The notes under the pieces: model-generated
What the model saw: the letters and a program-made list of their open reading frames with translations, nothing else
Databases searched by the model: none
Told to the model about the DNA's origin: nothing
Shown here: piece after piece, positions 15,357 to 23,673 of the stretch
How the letters are laid out: each line of letters begins with the position of its first letter
How positions within the stretch are numbered: position 1 is the first letter of the stretch
Program-made: the position numbers and the translations under genes
Assembly (NCBI GenBank): GCA_900548495.1
Contig: URKT01000019.1
Coordinates: 1 to 27,957, forward strand
Direction: 5' to 3'
Source of the DNA: an uncultured Collinsella sp.
Lineage (GTDB): Bacteria > Actinomycetota > Coriobacteriia > Coriobacteriales > Coriobacteriaceae
Length of the DNA: 27,957 nucleotides

Positions 15357-16322
15357 ATGTCTCAAAACGCACATTCCCATCGAAAGCTCAAGATAGCCGG
15401 CGTCGTTGCGCTGGTGCTCGTTGTCGCGCTGTTGGGGTTTGCCGGCAACTTTCTGTTTGACTTTGCCCTGAATCCCCAAGCGCCGTACACCATGAAGATG
15501 ATGCAGGATAGCAAGAACGAAAAAGAAGGCGAGCAGCCGGATGCCGAGGAAACCGAGGCGCGGGCGTGGTTTAAAGAGAATAGCGAGAGCAGCAGCCTCA
15601 CCGCAGATGACGGAACCGAACTTGCCGCTTGGTATTTTGCCGCCCCAGAGACCACACACAATTACGCTGTCTGCCTACACGGATACACCAATGAGCCCAT
15701 CGGTATGGCCCGATACGCCAAACGATTCCATGACCGCGGCATGAACGTACTCGCACCCGCTGCCCGCGCCCACGAGCGCTCCGGCGGCGACTATATCGGC
15801 ATGGGCTGGCCCGAGCGCCTCGACATCGTCGCATGGATCGAGCGAATCGTTCAGGCTGACCCCGAGGCGCGCATCCTGGTCTTTGGCGAGTCGATGGGTG
15901 CGGCAACCGCCATGAACGTCGCGGGGGAATCTCTGCCCGCAAACGTGAAATGCATTATCGAGGACTGCGGTTATACAAGTGTTTGGGACGAGTTTTCTCT
16001 GCAGCTCAAGGACGTGTTCGGTCTGCCCAGCTTTCCCCTGCTCGATGTAGCAAACCTGGTATGCAACGTGCGCGCGGGCTACGACTTTCATAAGGCGAGC
16101 AGCGTGGAACAACTCAAGCGCGCGACGGTTCCCATGCTGTTTATCCACGGTGACCAAGACACCTTTGTGCCGTACAGCATGCTCGACCAAAACTACGACG
16201 CGTGCGCCAGCAAGGTCAAGCAAAAGCTCACCGTCCATGGCGCCACCCACGCCAAGAGTGCGCAAGTTGACCCCGAGCTCTACTGGAACACAGTCAACAA
16301 CTTCCTCGACGAGTATTTTTAG
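15357..16322 (+). CDS. Membrane-anchored alpha/beta hydrolase
   Basis: A 321-residue serine hydrolase. Residues 12-32 form a signal anchor, so the enzyme faces the outside. The nucleophile elbow is GESMG (Ser179); the likely triad partners are Asp268 in HGDQDTFVP and His298 in GATHAKS. The segment RAHERSGGDYIGMGW matches the RGHGxSxGDYIGMGW pattern of the Firmicute YqkD-like subfamily, with RGH changed to RAH. Residues 50-75 are a charged linker. The substrate (ester, acyl thioester or peptide) is unknown. AGGAAAG precedes the ATG by about 7 nt. The gene stands alone with its own dual-operator promoter and a terminator, which suggests specific induction. Confidence 0.9.
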   Translation: MSQNAHSHRKLKIAGVVALVLVVALLGFAGNFLFDFALNPQAPYTMKMMQDSKNEKEGEQPDAEETEARAWFKENSESSSLTADDGTELAAWYFAAPETTHNYAVCLHGYTNEPIGMARYAKRFHDRGMNVLAPAARAHERSGGDYIGMGWPERLDIVAWIERIVQADPEARILVFGESMGAATAMNVAGESLPANVKCIIEDCGYTSVWDEFSLQLKDVFGLPSFPLLDVANLVCNVRAGYDFHKASSVEQLKRATVPMLFIHGDQDTFVPYSMLDQNYDACASKVKQKLTVHGATHAKSAQVDPELYWNTVNNFLDEYF

Positions 16323-16368
16323 GCAAATAGTACGGTTTACTGGTCTATCTGACCCCCTAGCACTTCCG

Positions 16369-16407
16369 AAAAGCCGCCCATGAGCGCTGTGCTCACGGGC
16401 GGCTTTT
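16369..16407. terminator. Bidirectional terminator
   Basis: AAAAGCCGCCC (16369-16379) pairs with GGGCGGCTTTT (16397-16407), and GAGC/GCTC extends the stem around a GCTGT loop. A/T tracts on both sides let it end transcription of the hydrolase on the plus strand and of the DUF362 gene on the minus strand. Confidence 0.9.
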
Positions 16408-16454
16408 GCTAACGTTGCGCTATAAAAGCGCTTGATATGTCCAATAGACAGGTG

Positions 16455-17660
16455 CTACTTGACCTCAATGAGCTCGTACTCGCTCGTGCCCAAGCCGATC
16501 TTCTCGGCGTGCGCGATGCACACGCGCCAGTCGGTGTCGGGATGCGTGATGCAGAAGGGGTCCTTGGCCTGCTCGCCCTCCAGATGCTCGTGGTTGTGCT
16601 CCATCTTGGCCGCGCTATCGGTGAGTTCGGTGTTGGGCAGCGGCTCGGATGCCATGACAGCATCGGCGCAGGCCTGGTCGATGGCGACCGGGTCGAAGCT
16701 CGCGAACATGCCGATGTCGTTGACGATAGGCGTATCGTTTTCGGGATGGCAATCGCAGTTGGGGCTGATATCCATGGCAAGCGAGATATGGAAGCTCGGG
16801 CGGCCGTCGACAACGGCCTTCGTATACTCGGCGATCTTGCAGTTGAGCACGTCGGCCGCGGCGTCATAGCCGGGCTTGATGCAGTCCTGGTTGCATGCCG
16901 CAATGCAGCGTCCGCAGCCCACGCAGCGATCGTGGTCGATAGCGGCCACGTGCACCGTGCGAGTAGCGCCGCTGGCAAGCTCGCGCTCGCGGGTGCCGTC
17001 GAACGAGACAGCGTTGTGCGCGCAGATCTTTTCGCAGGCACGGCAGCCAACGCAGTGCTCGGTCGAGACGTTCGGCTTGCCGGCGGCATGCTGCTCCATC
17101 TTGCCGGCACGGCTACCGCCTCCCATACCCAGGTTCTTCATGGCGCCGCCAAAGCCGGCCTGCTCATGGCCCTTAAAGTGGGTGAGGCTAATCACGATAT
17201 CGGCATCCATGAGCGCCTGACCGATCTTAGCCTCGTGCACGTACTCTCCGCCCTCGACCGGGACGAGCGCCTCGTCGGTGCCCTTGAGGCCGTCGGCGAT
17301 GATGATCTGGCAACCCGTGGCATACGGGGTAAAGCCGTTCTGGTAGGCGGTGTCGATGTGCTCGAGCGCGTTTTTGCGGCTACCGACATAGAGCGTATTG
17401 CAGTCGGTGAGAAAGGGCTTGCCACCCAATTCCTTCACGACATCCGCGACGGCGCGGGCGTAGTTAGGGCGCAAAAAGCTCAGGTTGCCCAGCTCGCCAA
17501 AGTGAATCTTGATGGCGACGAACTTGTTCTCAAAGTCGATCTGCTCGATACCGGCGCGACGGATGAGGCGCTTAAGTTTGTCGAGCTGGCTCTCGCGAGC
17601 ATGCGTGCGCAGGTTGGTGAAGTACACCTTAGCGGGTGCTGCGGGTGCAGTTGCGGTCAT
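16455..17660 (-). CDS. DUF362 protein with two [4Fe-4S] ferredoxin motifs
   Basis: A 401-residue cytoplasmic iron-sulfur protein. The DUF362 domain surrounds two ferredoxin motifs: C203-x2-C206-x2-C209-x3-C213 and C246-x2-C249-x2-C252-x3-C256, each fit to bind one [4Fe-4S] cluster. The GGAMKNLGMG segment (171-180) is a hallmark of the DUF362 family. Such proteins are common in anaerobes and probably carry electrons, but no partner or reaction is assigned. The ATG at 17660 follows GAGGGG. A direct repeat that could be a response-regulator site lies about 50 bp upstream. Its presence fits an anaerobic lifestyle. Confidence 0.93.
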   Translation of the reverse strand: MTATAPAAPAKVYFTNLRTHARESQLDKLKRLIRRAGIEQIDFENKFVAIKIHFGELGNLSFLRPNYARAVADVVKELGGKPFLTDCNTLYVGSRKNALEHIDTAYQNGFTPYATGCQIIIADGLKGTDEALVPVEGGEYVHEAKIGQALMDADIVISLTHFKGHEQAGFGGAMKNLGMGGGSRAGKMEQHAAGKPNVSTEHCVGCRACEKICAHNAVSFDGTRERELASGATRTVHVAAIDHDRCVGCGRCIAACNQDCIKPGYDAAADVLNCKIAEYTKAVVDGRPSFHISLAMDISPNCDCHPENDTPIVNDIGMFASFDPVAIDQACADAVMASEPLPNTELTDSAAKMEHNHEHLEGEQAKDPFCITHPDTDWRVCIAHAEKIGLGTSEYELIEVK

Positions 17661-17710
17661 AGATATATCCCCTCGGTCTATATGGCGTTACAGACATAGA
17701 GGATGGTACC

Positions 17711-17729
17711 AGTTAAAGCAGAGTTAAAG
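17711..17729 (-). promoter_or_regulatory. Direct repeat upstream of the DUF362 gene
   Basis: AGTTAAAG occurs twice with an 11-bp period (17711-17718, 17722-17729). On the minus strand this reads TTTAAC-N5-TTTAAC, one helical turn apart, the geometry of OmpR/PhoP-type response-regulator boxes. A TTGACT (-35-like) lies just upstream of it and a TGGTACCAT (extended -10-like) just downstream. Confidence 0.45.
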
Positions 17730-17746
17730 TCAAGTACGGCACCTAG

Positions 17747-17830
17747 TCATTGGGGACAGACTTAAATGACTGAAACCACTCATTGGGGACGGACTTAAAA
17801 CCACTCATTGGGGACGGACTTAAATGAGTG
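17747..17830. repeat. Array of three REP-like units
   Basis: Three successive copies of a CATTGGGGACRGACTTAAA core (from about 17749, 17781 and 17806). The last two are 25 bp long and directly adjoining. The first unit ends in GTCATT/AATGAC, while the array as a whole ends in an ACTCATT/AATGAGT pair. It lies upstream of the DUF362 gene. Confidence 0.85.
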
Positions 17831-17870
17831 CCTCGCCACCTGGCAGCTAGGGGCGCGCCGTCACGTTTGT

Positions 17871-17985
17871 GGCGGCGCGCCTTGGTTTGGCGGCGCGTTC
17901 TAGCGTGGCCACAATCTGGTTTGATGGCGTGCCCTGGTGTGGCGGCGTTGACGGCGTGCCCTGGCGTGACGGAGCGTCCTGGCGC
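17871..17985. repeat. Degenerate 18-bp tandem repeat
   Basis: Units fitting GRCGGCGYGCCYTGGYGT occur at 17871-17888, 17889-17906, 17923-17940, 17950-17967 and 17968-17985, with a 16-bp spacer and a 9-bp half unit between some. It ends 6 bp before the methyltransferase stop codon. Open frames through it encode short repeated peptides, but none has a Shine-Dalgarno or known homology. Confidence 0.75.
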
Positions 17986-17991
17986 GGACCG

Positions 17992-18636
17992 CTAGCCCTT
18001 TCGCGCGACCAGATGCGCGCGGAATCCCTTCTGTGCCTCGAGCTTGAGCGGGGTGAGCCCGAATTCCTCGACGAGCGCGCGTAGCTCGGACAGCTTGAGG
18101 ATGCGCACGTCGCCATGGCCCAAGAGGCGTGCCAGCGGTAGCTCGATGTTGTTCATGAGCCAGACCGCGACATCGTTCGAGGTGTAGTCGCGAAGGACCA
18201 GTCGCCCGCCGGGCCGAAGGACGCGTGCCACCTCGGCGAAAAACCTCTCCGGATGCGGGTAGTGGTGGAAGCTGTTGGAGCAGAGCACGGCGTCGAAGCT
18301 CCGGGGCTCGAAGGGCAGTGCCTCCGCGTCTCCGACGACAAAGCTGACGTTATCGAGCTGCTTTGCCCGAGCGACGTCGATCATCCCGGGTGTGAGGTCG
18401 AGTCCAGTCAAGTGCTTGCTGGGGTACCGGGCGTGGAGCAGTTCTAGGACGGCTCCGGTTCCACAGCCCACGTCGAGCGCGTCCTCGAACGGTTCGAGCT
18501 CAAGCTCCTCGAGCATTTGCGGATAGTCGTCCTTGCACATCTCGTAAATGCCGGCATGGCCGGATTCGTAGACCTTTGCCGCCTCGGTGAACTCCTTGAT
18601 GGAGAGCTGCTTGAGCTCCTCTGCCGATCTTGCCAT
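17992..18636 (-). CDS. Class I SAM-dependent methyltransferase
   Basis: A 214-residue methyltransferase of the Methyltransf_11/UbiE-like type. Motif I is DVGCGTG (55-61), the acidic residue ending strand 2 is Asp80, motif II is GDAEALPF (102-109), and VLRPGGRLVLRD (139-150) is the post-III segment. The substrate cannot be deduced; the family covers small molecules and lipids. A longer frame runs to 18873 but crosses a terminator; the ATG at 18636 preceded by AAGGAG is the real start. It is separated from the upstream ABC permease gene by that terminator and from the downstream DUF362 gene by repeats, so it is probably its own unit. Confidence 0.92.
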   Translation of the reverse strand: MARSAEELKQLSIKEFTEAAKVYESGHAGIYEMCKDDYPQMLEELELEPFEDALDVGCGTGAVLELLHARYPSKHLTGLDLTPGMIDVARAKQLDNVSFVVGDAEALPFEPRSFDAVLCSNSFHHYPHPERFFAEVARVLRPGGRLVLRDYTSNDVAVWLMNNIELPLARLLGHGDVRILKLSELRALVEEFGLTPLKLEAQKGFRAHLVARKG

Positions 18637-18700
18637 GGGTCTCCTTCTGTTCGGGGAAGTCTGACGTTGCGCGCGTTTGCCCACGTCGGGCCTGGCGGGC

Positions 18701-18743
18701 AAATAACGCGGGGGCACCCTTCCTTCGGTTCGTGCCCCCGCGT
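18701..18743 (-). terminator. Terminator of the FtsX-type ABC operon
   Basis: A perfect 12-bp stem ACGCGGGGGCAC/GTGCCCCCGCGT (18706-18717 with 18732-18743) is followed on the minus strand by TTATTT. It lies 12 bases after the permease stop codon. Confidence 0.82.
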
Positions 18744-18755
18744 GCGGGCGGTTCT

Positions 18756-21422
18756 CTATTCCTGGACCTTCAGCGCCTCGGAGAGGCTCACGCGCTTGAT
18801 GGAGCGCGTGTGTAGCAGCGCCACGACCAGGTAGGTCGCAAAGCCAATGCCGACGCATGCAGCCATAGACCAAGCGGGCACGTAGATCTCAATATTGCCG
18901 TTGTAGGCGAGCAGCATCGAGCGGAAGATGGCCGTGAGCGAGCCGATGATCACGGGCAGGCTCAGCACGAGCGACGCCGCCACGCACAGCGTGATCGAGC
19001 GGATGTACAGATGCGAGATCTCGCTATCGCGATAGCCAAAGACTTTCATGTAGCTGATCGAGCGGGCGCTGTGGTCGATCACAGCCTTGGTCAGCAGATA
19101 CATAAACAGCAAGAAGATGAACACCGCAAGCCCAACCATCATGCCAATCATTTTGCTCATCATGCCGATGAACTGGTCGCCCACGGCACGCATGTCGTCG
19201 GGCGTGGTGTCGCCGGCAAAGTAGCGCGCGTCGAGGTCGAGCTTCTCGTTGCTCACATAGCCGTTAAAATAGGCGGCGTCGTTGCCGAACAGCTCGTTAA
19301 AGTCGTCGACACTCATATAGATATTCATGTCCGACTTTGAGCCCCAGGCACAATCCTTGCCCGCGTACTCAAGGGAATAATGCTCGCCCTCGTACTTGTC
19401 GCTGAGCGTGACCTTCTGGCCCTCGCTCCAGCCAAACTTATCGAGCAGACCGCCGCCAAAGACGACGCGCCCATCGCCCACGTTGAGGTCTTTCCAATAG
19501 CGCGAATCGGGCGAGATGCCGTAGACGGAAATCGTCTCCTCGCCATTACCATCGCCGCGGTTGTATTGCAGCTGGTAAACGGCATATTTCTCGGCCTGCG
19601 CGATTGCGCCCGCGCCGTTGTCGGTCGTATTGACCGGGTGGATATCGTCGTTGTCAGTGTCGATCTTAGAGGCCTTGTCGATCAGGTCGATAGCCTCGTC
19701 GCGGTTGCAGCCGAGGGCATCGGCAAGGTCATCGAGGCGCGCATAAAGCGCATCCTTCTTGTCCTGGACCTTGGCGAGCGCGTCCTGCGCCGCGGCCAGG
19801 CTCTCGGCAGACGGGGATGCGGTCGCGGCATCGGCTGCCGCCTGCGCCGCATCGGCCGCGTCGTCGAGCTCGTCATCGGCATCTTGGGCGGCGGAAAGCA
19901 GCGCGCCGTCAACCGACTGCAAGCGCTCGAGTGCCGACCACTGCTCACGCTCCTCGGCAGTGCCCTCGAGCTCCAGCGGAGCCTTGAGCGTGTACTGGTG
20001 CTCGGCGACCAGGCTTGTCTCGAGGTTGTCGGCGTAGTGCGTCATCGTGGGCAGAATCGCCAGGCCAAAGAGCAGCAGCAGCGAGGCAAACGCGATGCCC
20101 ACGAAGAGCGTGGCGAAGTTGCCCAGATTGCGCAGGAAGATACGCAGGCGGAAGCGTAAGACAAAGCCCATGCGCTCCGGCAGCTGCAGGCCACGCTTGG
20201 TGCCAGACTTGCCGCTCGCCTCGTGGCGAAGAAACTGCAACGGCGTCTTGCCCATCTTGCGAAGCAGACCCACCAGCGTGATGAGGATGAGCGCGGCGGC
20301 GGGAACCACGGCGCACTTCACAAAGATTTCCCAGCTCCAGTACACCTGGAAGGGCGGCAGACTGTACGAGCCGTAGTAGAGACTGCGCATGGGCTCGGTA
20401 AAGAACACAACGCCGAGCGCAGTGCCCAAAAGCGCCGCGACCACGCCCACGATGGCGGGAAGTGCCAGGTAGTGCAGCACGATCTCGCGGCGGCGGTAGC
20501 CGCTGGCGAGTAGCGTGCCGATAATGGCGCTCTCCTCCTCGATGGTGGCGTCGGTGAGCACCACAAAGACAAACGCCATGATCACGATGATGATGTCGAG
20601 CAGCGTCATCCACATCGTGGAGTCGCCGTCCACGTCGTCGCGCGCATAGCCAATGCCCTGGTTGGAATCGGCATCGATCAGGTCGTCGACGCACGCATCG
20701 GCATCGGTCAGCGCCTCGACCATATCCTGCTCGGCATCGATGCGGTCCGCGGTGGAGAGATCGCGGTCGTTAAAGGTAAAGGAGTAGGTGTAGGCGGGCG
20801 CGCCGCCGGCGTCCTCGAGCGCGGCGAAACCGGCGTCGGTAACCTCGGCCACGCCATAGGTGATGGTATTCACCGTAAAGTCCGAGTTGTTGAGGAACAG
20901 CGCCTGGCTATCGGGCTGGGTCATGATGCCGCAGATGATGTAGGTGCGGCCCTCAAGCTCAACCTTATCGCCCACGGCAAGGTCGTTGTTGGTGGCAAAG
21001 ACACGGTCGATGGCCACCTCATCGTCCGTCTTGGGCTGCCTGCCCTCACAGTAGGACGCGATATCGACCTTGGTGCGGTGCGTGTAGGTGCGCAGCGTGC
21101 GCTTGGTGCCGTCGTCGCCGGTCGCCTTTTTGATAATGGCGTCGATGGAGAAATTCTTGTAGAGCGTGACGCCGCCGACGTCGTCGGCCGCGTCCTCGGC
21201 GGCCTTGAGTTGATCATCGGTAGCCTCGAAGGAGGTGGTCACGCGGCCGTCCTCAATCGTGTACGCATCGCGCATGTCGTCGATAAGGCAGCCGATGGAA
21301 TGCGCTGCGAGCAAAAAGCCCGACGTGAGGGCGATGCTTCCGCACATAAGCAAAAAGATGCCCAGGTACTTGCCGATATTGCGGCGCAGCTCGCGCGGGA
21401 GACGTTTTGCGAGAGGTGTCAT
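18756..21422 (-). CDS. ABC transporter permease, large FtsX type
   Basis: An 888-residue permease with an N-terminal membrane helix (about 20-42), a first FtsX domain with its helices at about 270-390, a second central helix at about 430-455, and a second FtsX domain from about 750 to the end. Between them lie large extracellular regions; residues 500-585 are Ala/Asp/Lys-rich and likely a coiled coil. This is the MacB/LolE-like type VII family, which moves lipids, peptides or proteins out by mechanical coupling rather than through a channel. It starts 8 bp after the stop of its ATPase partner; the ATG at 21422 follows AGGCGG, while an alternative TTG at 21437 would overlap the ATPase gene. 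The cargo is unknown. Confidence 0.93.
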   Translation of the reverse strand: MTPLAKRLPRELRRNIGKYLGIFLLMCGSIALTSGFLLAAHSIGCLIDDMRDAYTIEDGRVTTSFEATDDQLKAAEDAADDVGGVTLYKNFSIDAIIKKATGDDGTKRTLRTYTHRTKVDIASYCEGRQPKTDDEVAIDRVFATNNDLAVGDKVELEGRTYIICGIMTQPDSQALFLNNSDFTVNTITYGVAEVTDAGFAALEDAGGAPAYTYSFTFNDRDLSTADRIDAEQDMVEALTDADACVDDLIDADSNQGIGYARDDVDGDSTMWMTLLDIIIVIMAFVFVVLTDATIEEESAIIGTLLASGYRRREIVLHYLALPAIVGVVAALLGTALGVVFFTEPMRSLYYGSYSLPPFQVYWSWEIFVKCAVVPAAALILITLVGLLRKMGKTPLQFLRHEASGKSGTKRGLQLPERMGFVLRFRLRIFLRNLGNFATLFVGIAFASLLLLFGLAILPTMTHYADNLETSLVAEHQYTLKAPLELEGTAEEREQWSALERLQSVDGALLSAAQDADDELDDAADAAQAAADAATASPSAESLAAAQDALAKVQDKKDALYARLDDLADALGCNRDEAIDLIDKASKIDTDNDDIHPVNTTDNGAGAIAQAEKYAVYQLQYNRGDGNGEETISVYGISPDSRYWKDLNVGDGRVVFGGGLLDKFGWSEGQKVTLSDKYEGEHYSLEYAGKDCAWGSKSDMNIYMSVDDFNELFGNDAAYFNGYVSNEKLDLDARYFAGDTTPDDMRAVGDQFIGMMSKMIGMMVGLAVFIFLLFMYLLTKAVIDHSARSISYMKVFGYRDSEISHLYIRSITLCVAASLVLSLPVIIGSLTAIFRSMLLAYNGNIEIYVPAWSMAACVGIGFATYLVVALLHTRSIKRVSLSEALKVQE

Positions 21423-21430
21423 GGCGCCGC

Positions 21431-22156
<726 letters not shown>

Positions 22157-22167
22157 TGTTAGCCTCG

Positions 22168-22191
22168 TACTACTTTATGAACGTAATAGTA
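22168..22191. promoter_or_regulatory. Possible operator upstream of the MacB-type ABC operon
   Basis: TACTA (22168-22172) and TAGTA (22187-22191) form a short inverted repeat with related flanking bases (TACTACTTTA against TAATAGTA). A TACTAT -10-like hexamer lies inside it on the minus strand. The signal is weak. Confidence 0.3.
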
Positions 22192-22237
22192 AACCTTGGC
22201 GAACTATTTTGGGGCGAGGCCTGGATTTTATTTCAGA

Positions 22238-22463
22238 CTAGTCATTGGGGACGTTCTTAAATGACTAGCTGTTGGGGACACTCTTTCGCCACCCGGCAGT
22301 TAGGGACGTTCCCTTTCTGCCGGCAGCTGGGGACAGTCCTTGGCAACCCGGCCGGCAAGCCGGCGGTTCGGCAAAGACTGTCCTCAATGACTAGTCGTTT
22401 AAGTCTGTCCCCAATGAGTACCCACCCGATGGCTAGTCGTTTAAGAACGTCCCCAACGACTAG
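22238..22463. repeat. Composite REP-like cluster with nested hairpins
   Basis: Two 31-bp palindromic elements face each other: CTAGTCATT/AATGACTAG (22238-22268) and CTAGTCGTT/AACGACTAG (22433-22463), with opposite GGGGAC orientation. Between them are a third, inverted copy (22386-22420), a CCGGCAG/CTGCCGG hairpin (22293-22299 with 22317-22323), and GGACAGTC/GACTGTCC (22331-22338 with 22376-22383) enclosing further GC stems. It fills the gap between the ABC-2 permease stop and the next operon and has no gene. Confidence 0.88.
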
Positions 22464-22467
22464 GCGG

Positions 22468-23673
22468 TTAGGCGCGGGATTTGGCGCGTGCGAGAGCCAG
22501 ACCTACGGCGGCAATGGCGGCGGCGAAGAGCACGGTGACGCCCAGGTCGCAGGCGATGTCGCCCAACACGGTGGACGTCAGGTCCGAAGCGAGCGCCTTG
22601 CCGATCGCGTCGTTCACCCAATACGTCGGCACAAAGTGCGCCACCGTCTGCACGGCCGAACCCATCAGCGACAGCGGCATCCAAGCGCCGCCCAAAAACG
22701 TCATGAGCATGCCGAGCAGGTTGCCCACACCGTTGAGCAGCTCCTCACGCGCACCCAGGCTCGAAAGGGCAAAGCCAACGGCCGGCGGCGTGCACGCCAG
22801 GGCAAACGTCGCTGCCAGCGCCAGGCACACACGGCCCACGCCGACCTCGGCGACCGCGCCGGCAAAGCCCACAACGCCCATCATGCTCGACACAAACCAG
22901 ATGCAGACGGTGAGCACGGCGGCGGCCGCAAACACAGCAAGCGAGCGCTGGCGCTCGGAGACCGGGCCGGCCTCCATGCGGCGCACACGCTCGGGCTCGT
23001 TCATGCCCGAGAACACCAGTCCCACCGACACGATGACCGACGAGATGATCGCGTACGCGCCAAAGTTGAAATACGACTCGAGCGTGGCGGCAGCCGTCGA
23101 GTCGACCTTGACCTGCTCGATCTGGACCTCCGCGCGCTTTGCAGCGGCATGCTCGGCGGCCTTGGCAACATCGCCGTTAGAAGCAGCGGGCTCAAGCGCC
23201 GCCGCAGCGCCCGCGAGCGAGATCCAGCGCGAGGCCTCGGCAGACGAAAGCGCCGCCGCCATAGTGCCGGCACCGTAGGTCACATCGAGCTTGGGCAGGG
23301 ACTCCCCCGCGCGGGCAGCCGCGACCAGGTCGTCCTCGAACCCCTCCGGGATAAAGAACACGCAGTCGGCGCTGCCCTTGGCGCTGTTGCTCTTGGAGAG
23401 CGCGTCCGCAAGGTCGTACGTGTCATCGCCGACGCCCGTGACCAGGTCAAACCGCGAACCTAGGTGCTTGGTGAGCGCACGTGAAAGATCACTGCCATCG
23501 CGGTCGACCACGATCACGTTGGCGTCGTAGGGCTTGTACTCGGTGAGCTGCGACGAGTTCCAGCTCACCGATGCCGCGATGAATACGCCCATCAGCGAAA
23601 TGAACACCGTGTAGATGAGCAGGTAGAACGGGTGTGCCAGCGCCATGCGAAGCGCGGTCTTAAAGGTGCTCAT
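22468..23673 (-). CDS. ABC-2 type permease (second subunit)
   Basis: A 401-residue ABC-2 permease of the ABC2_membrane_3/YhgE-like type: one membrane helix near the N-terminus (about 20-40), a large extracellular domain (about 45-205), then five helices (about 210-400). The GGAWMPLSLM segment (about 335) is typical of ABC-2 exporters. It probably forms a heterodimer with the other permease and the DrrA-type ATPase. Its ATG at 23673 lies inside the end of the upstream gene (14-bp overlap) with AAGGAG 5-6 nt before it, so translation is coupled. A longer frame to 23688 lacks a better start. A REP-like element follows 5 bp after the stop codon. Confidence 0.9.
   Translation of the reverse strand: MSTFKTALRMALAHPFYLLIYTVFISLMGVFIAASVSWNSSQLTEYKPYDANVIVVDRDGSDLSRALTKHLGSRFDLVTGVGDDTYDLADALSKSNSAKGSADCVFFIPEGFEDDLVAAARAGESLPKLDVTYGAGTMAAALSSAEASRWISLAGAAAALEPAASNGDVAKAAEHAAAKRAEVQIEQVKVDSTAAATLESYFNFGAYAIISSVIVSVGLVFSGMNEPERVRRMEAGPVSERQRSLAVFAAAAVLTVCIWFVSSMMGVVGFAGAVAEVGVGRVCLALAATFALACTPPAVGFALSSLGAREELLNGVGNLLGMLMTFLGGAWMPLSLMGSAVQTVAHFVPTYWVNDAIGKALASDLTSTVLGDIACDLGVTVLFAAAIAAVGLALARAKSRA

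Noticed and set aside
17781..17830. CRISPR-like array of two 25-bp repeats
   Set aside because: The units adjoin without spacers and belong to a palindromic repeat family found elsewhere in the window; no cas gene is present.
17869..18084. A 71-codon plus-strand frame through the 18-bp repeats
   Set aside because: It overlaps the methyltransferase gene in antisense, and its repeated peptide is explained by the DNA repeat; no start signal is visible.
17992..18873. Methyltransferase extended to 293 residues
   Set aside because: The extension crosses the ABC operon terminator and part of the permease gene; AAGGAG before the ATG at 18636 marks the real start.
22261..23463. A plus-strand open frame of 400 codons beginning in the repeat cluster
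   Set aside because: It runs through REP-like elements and then antisense to the ABC-2 permease gene; its composition is low-complexity and there is no Shine-Dalgarno.
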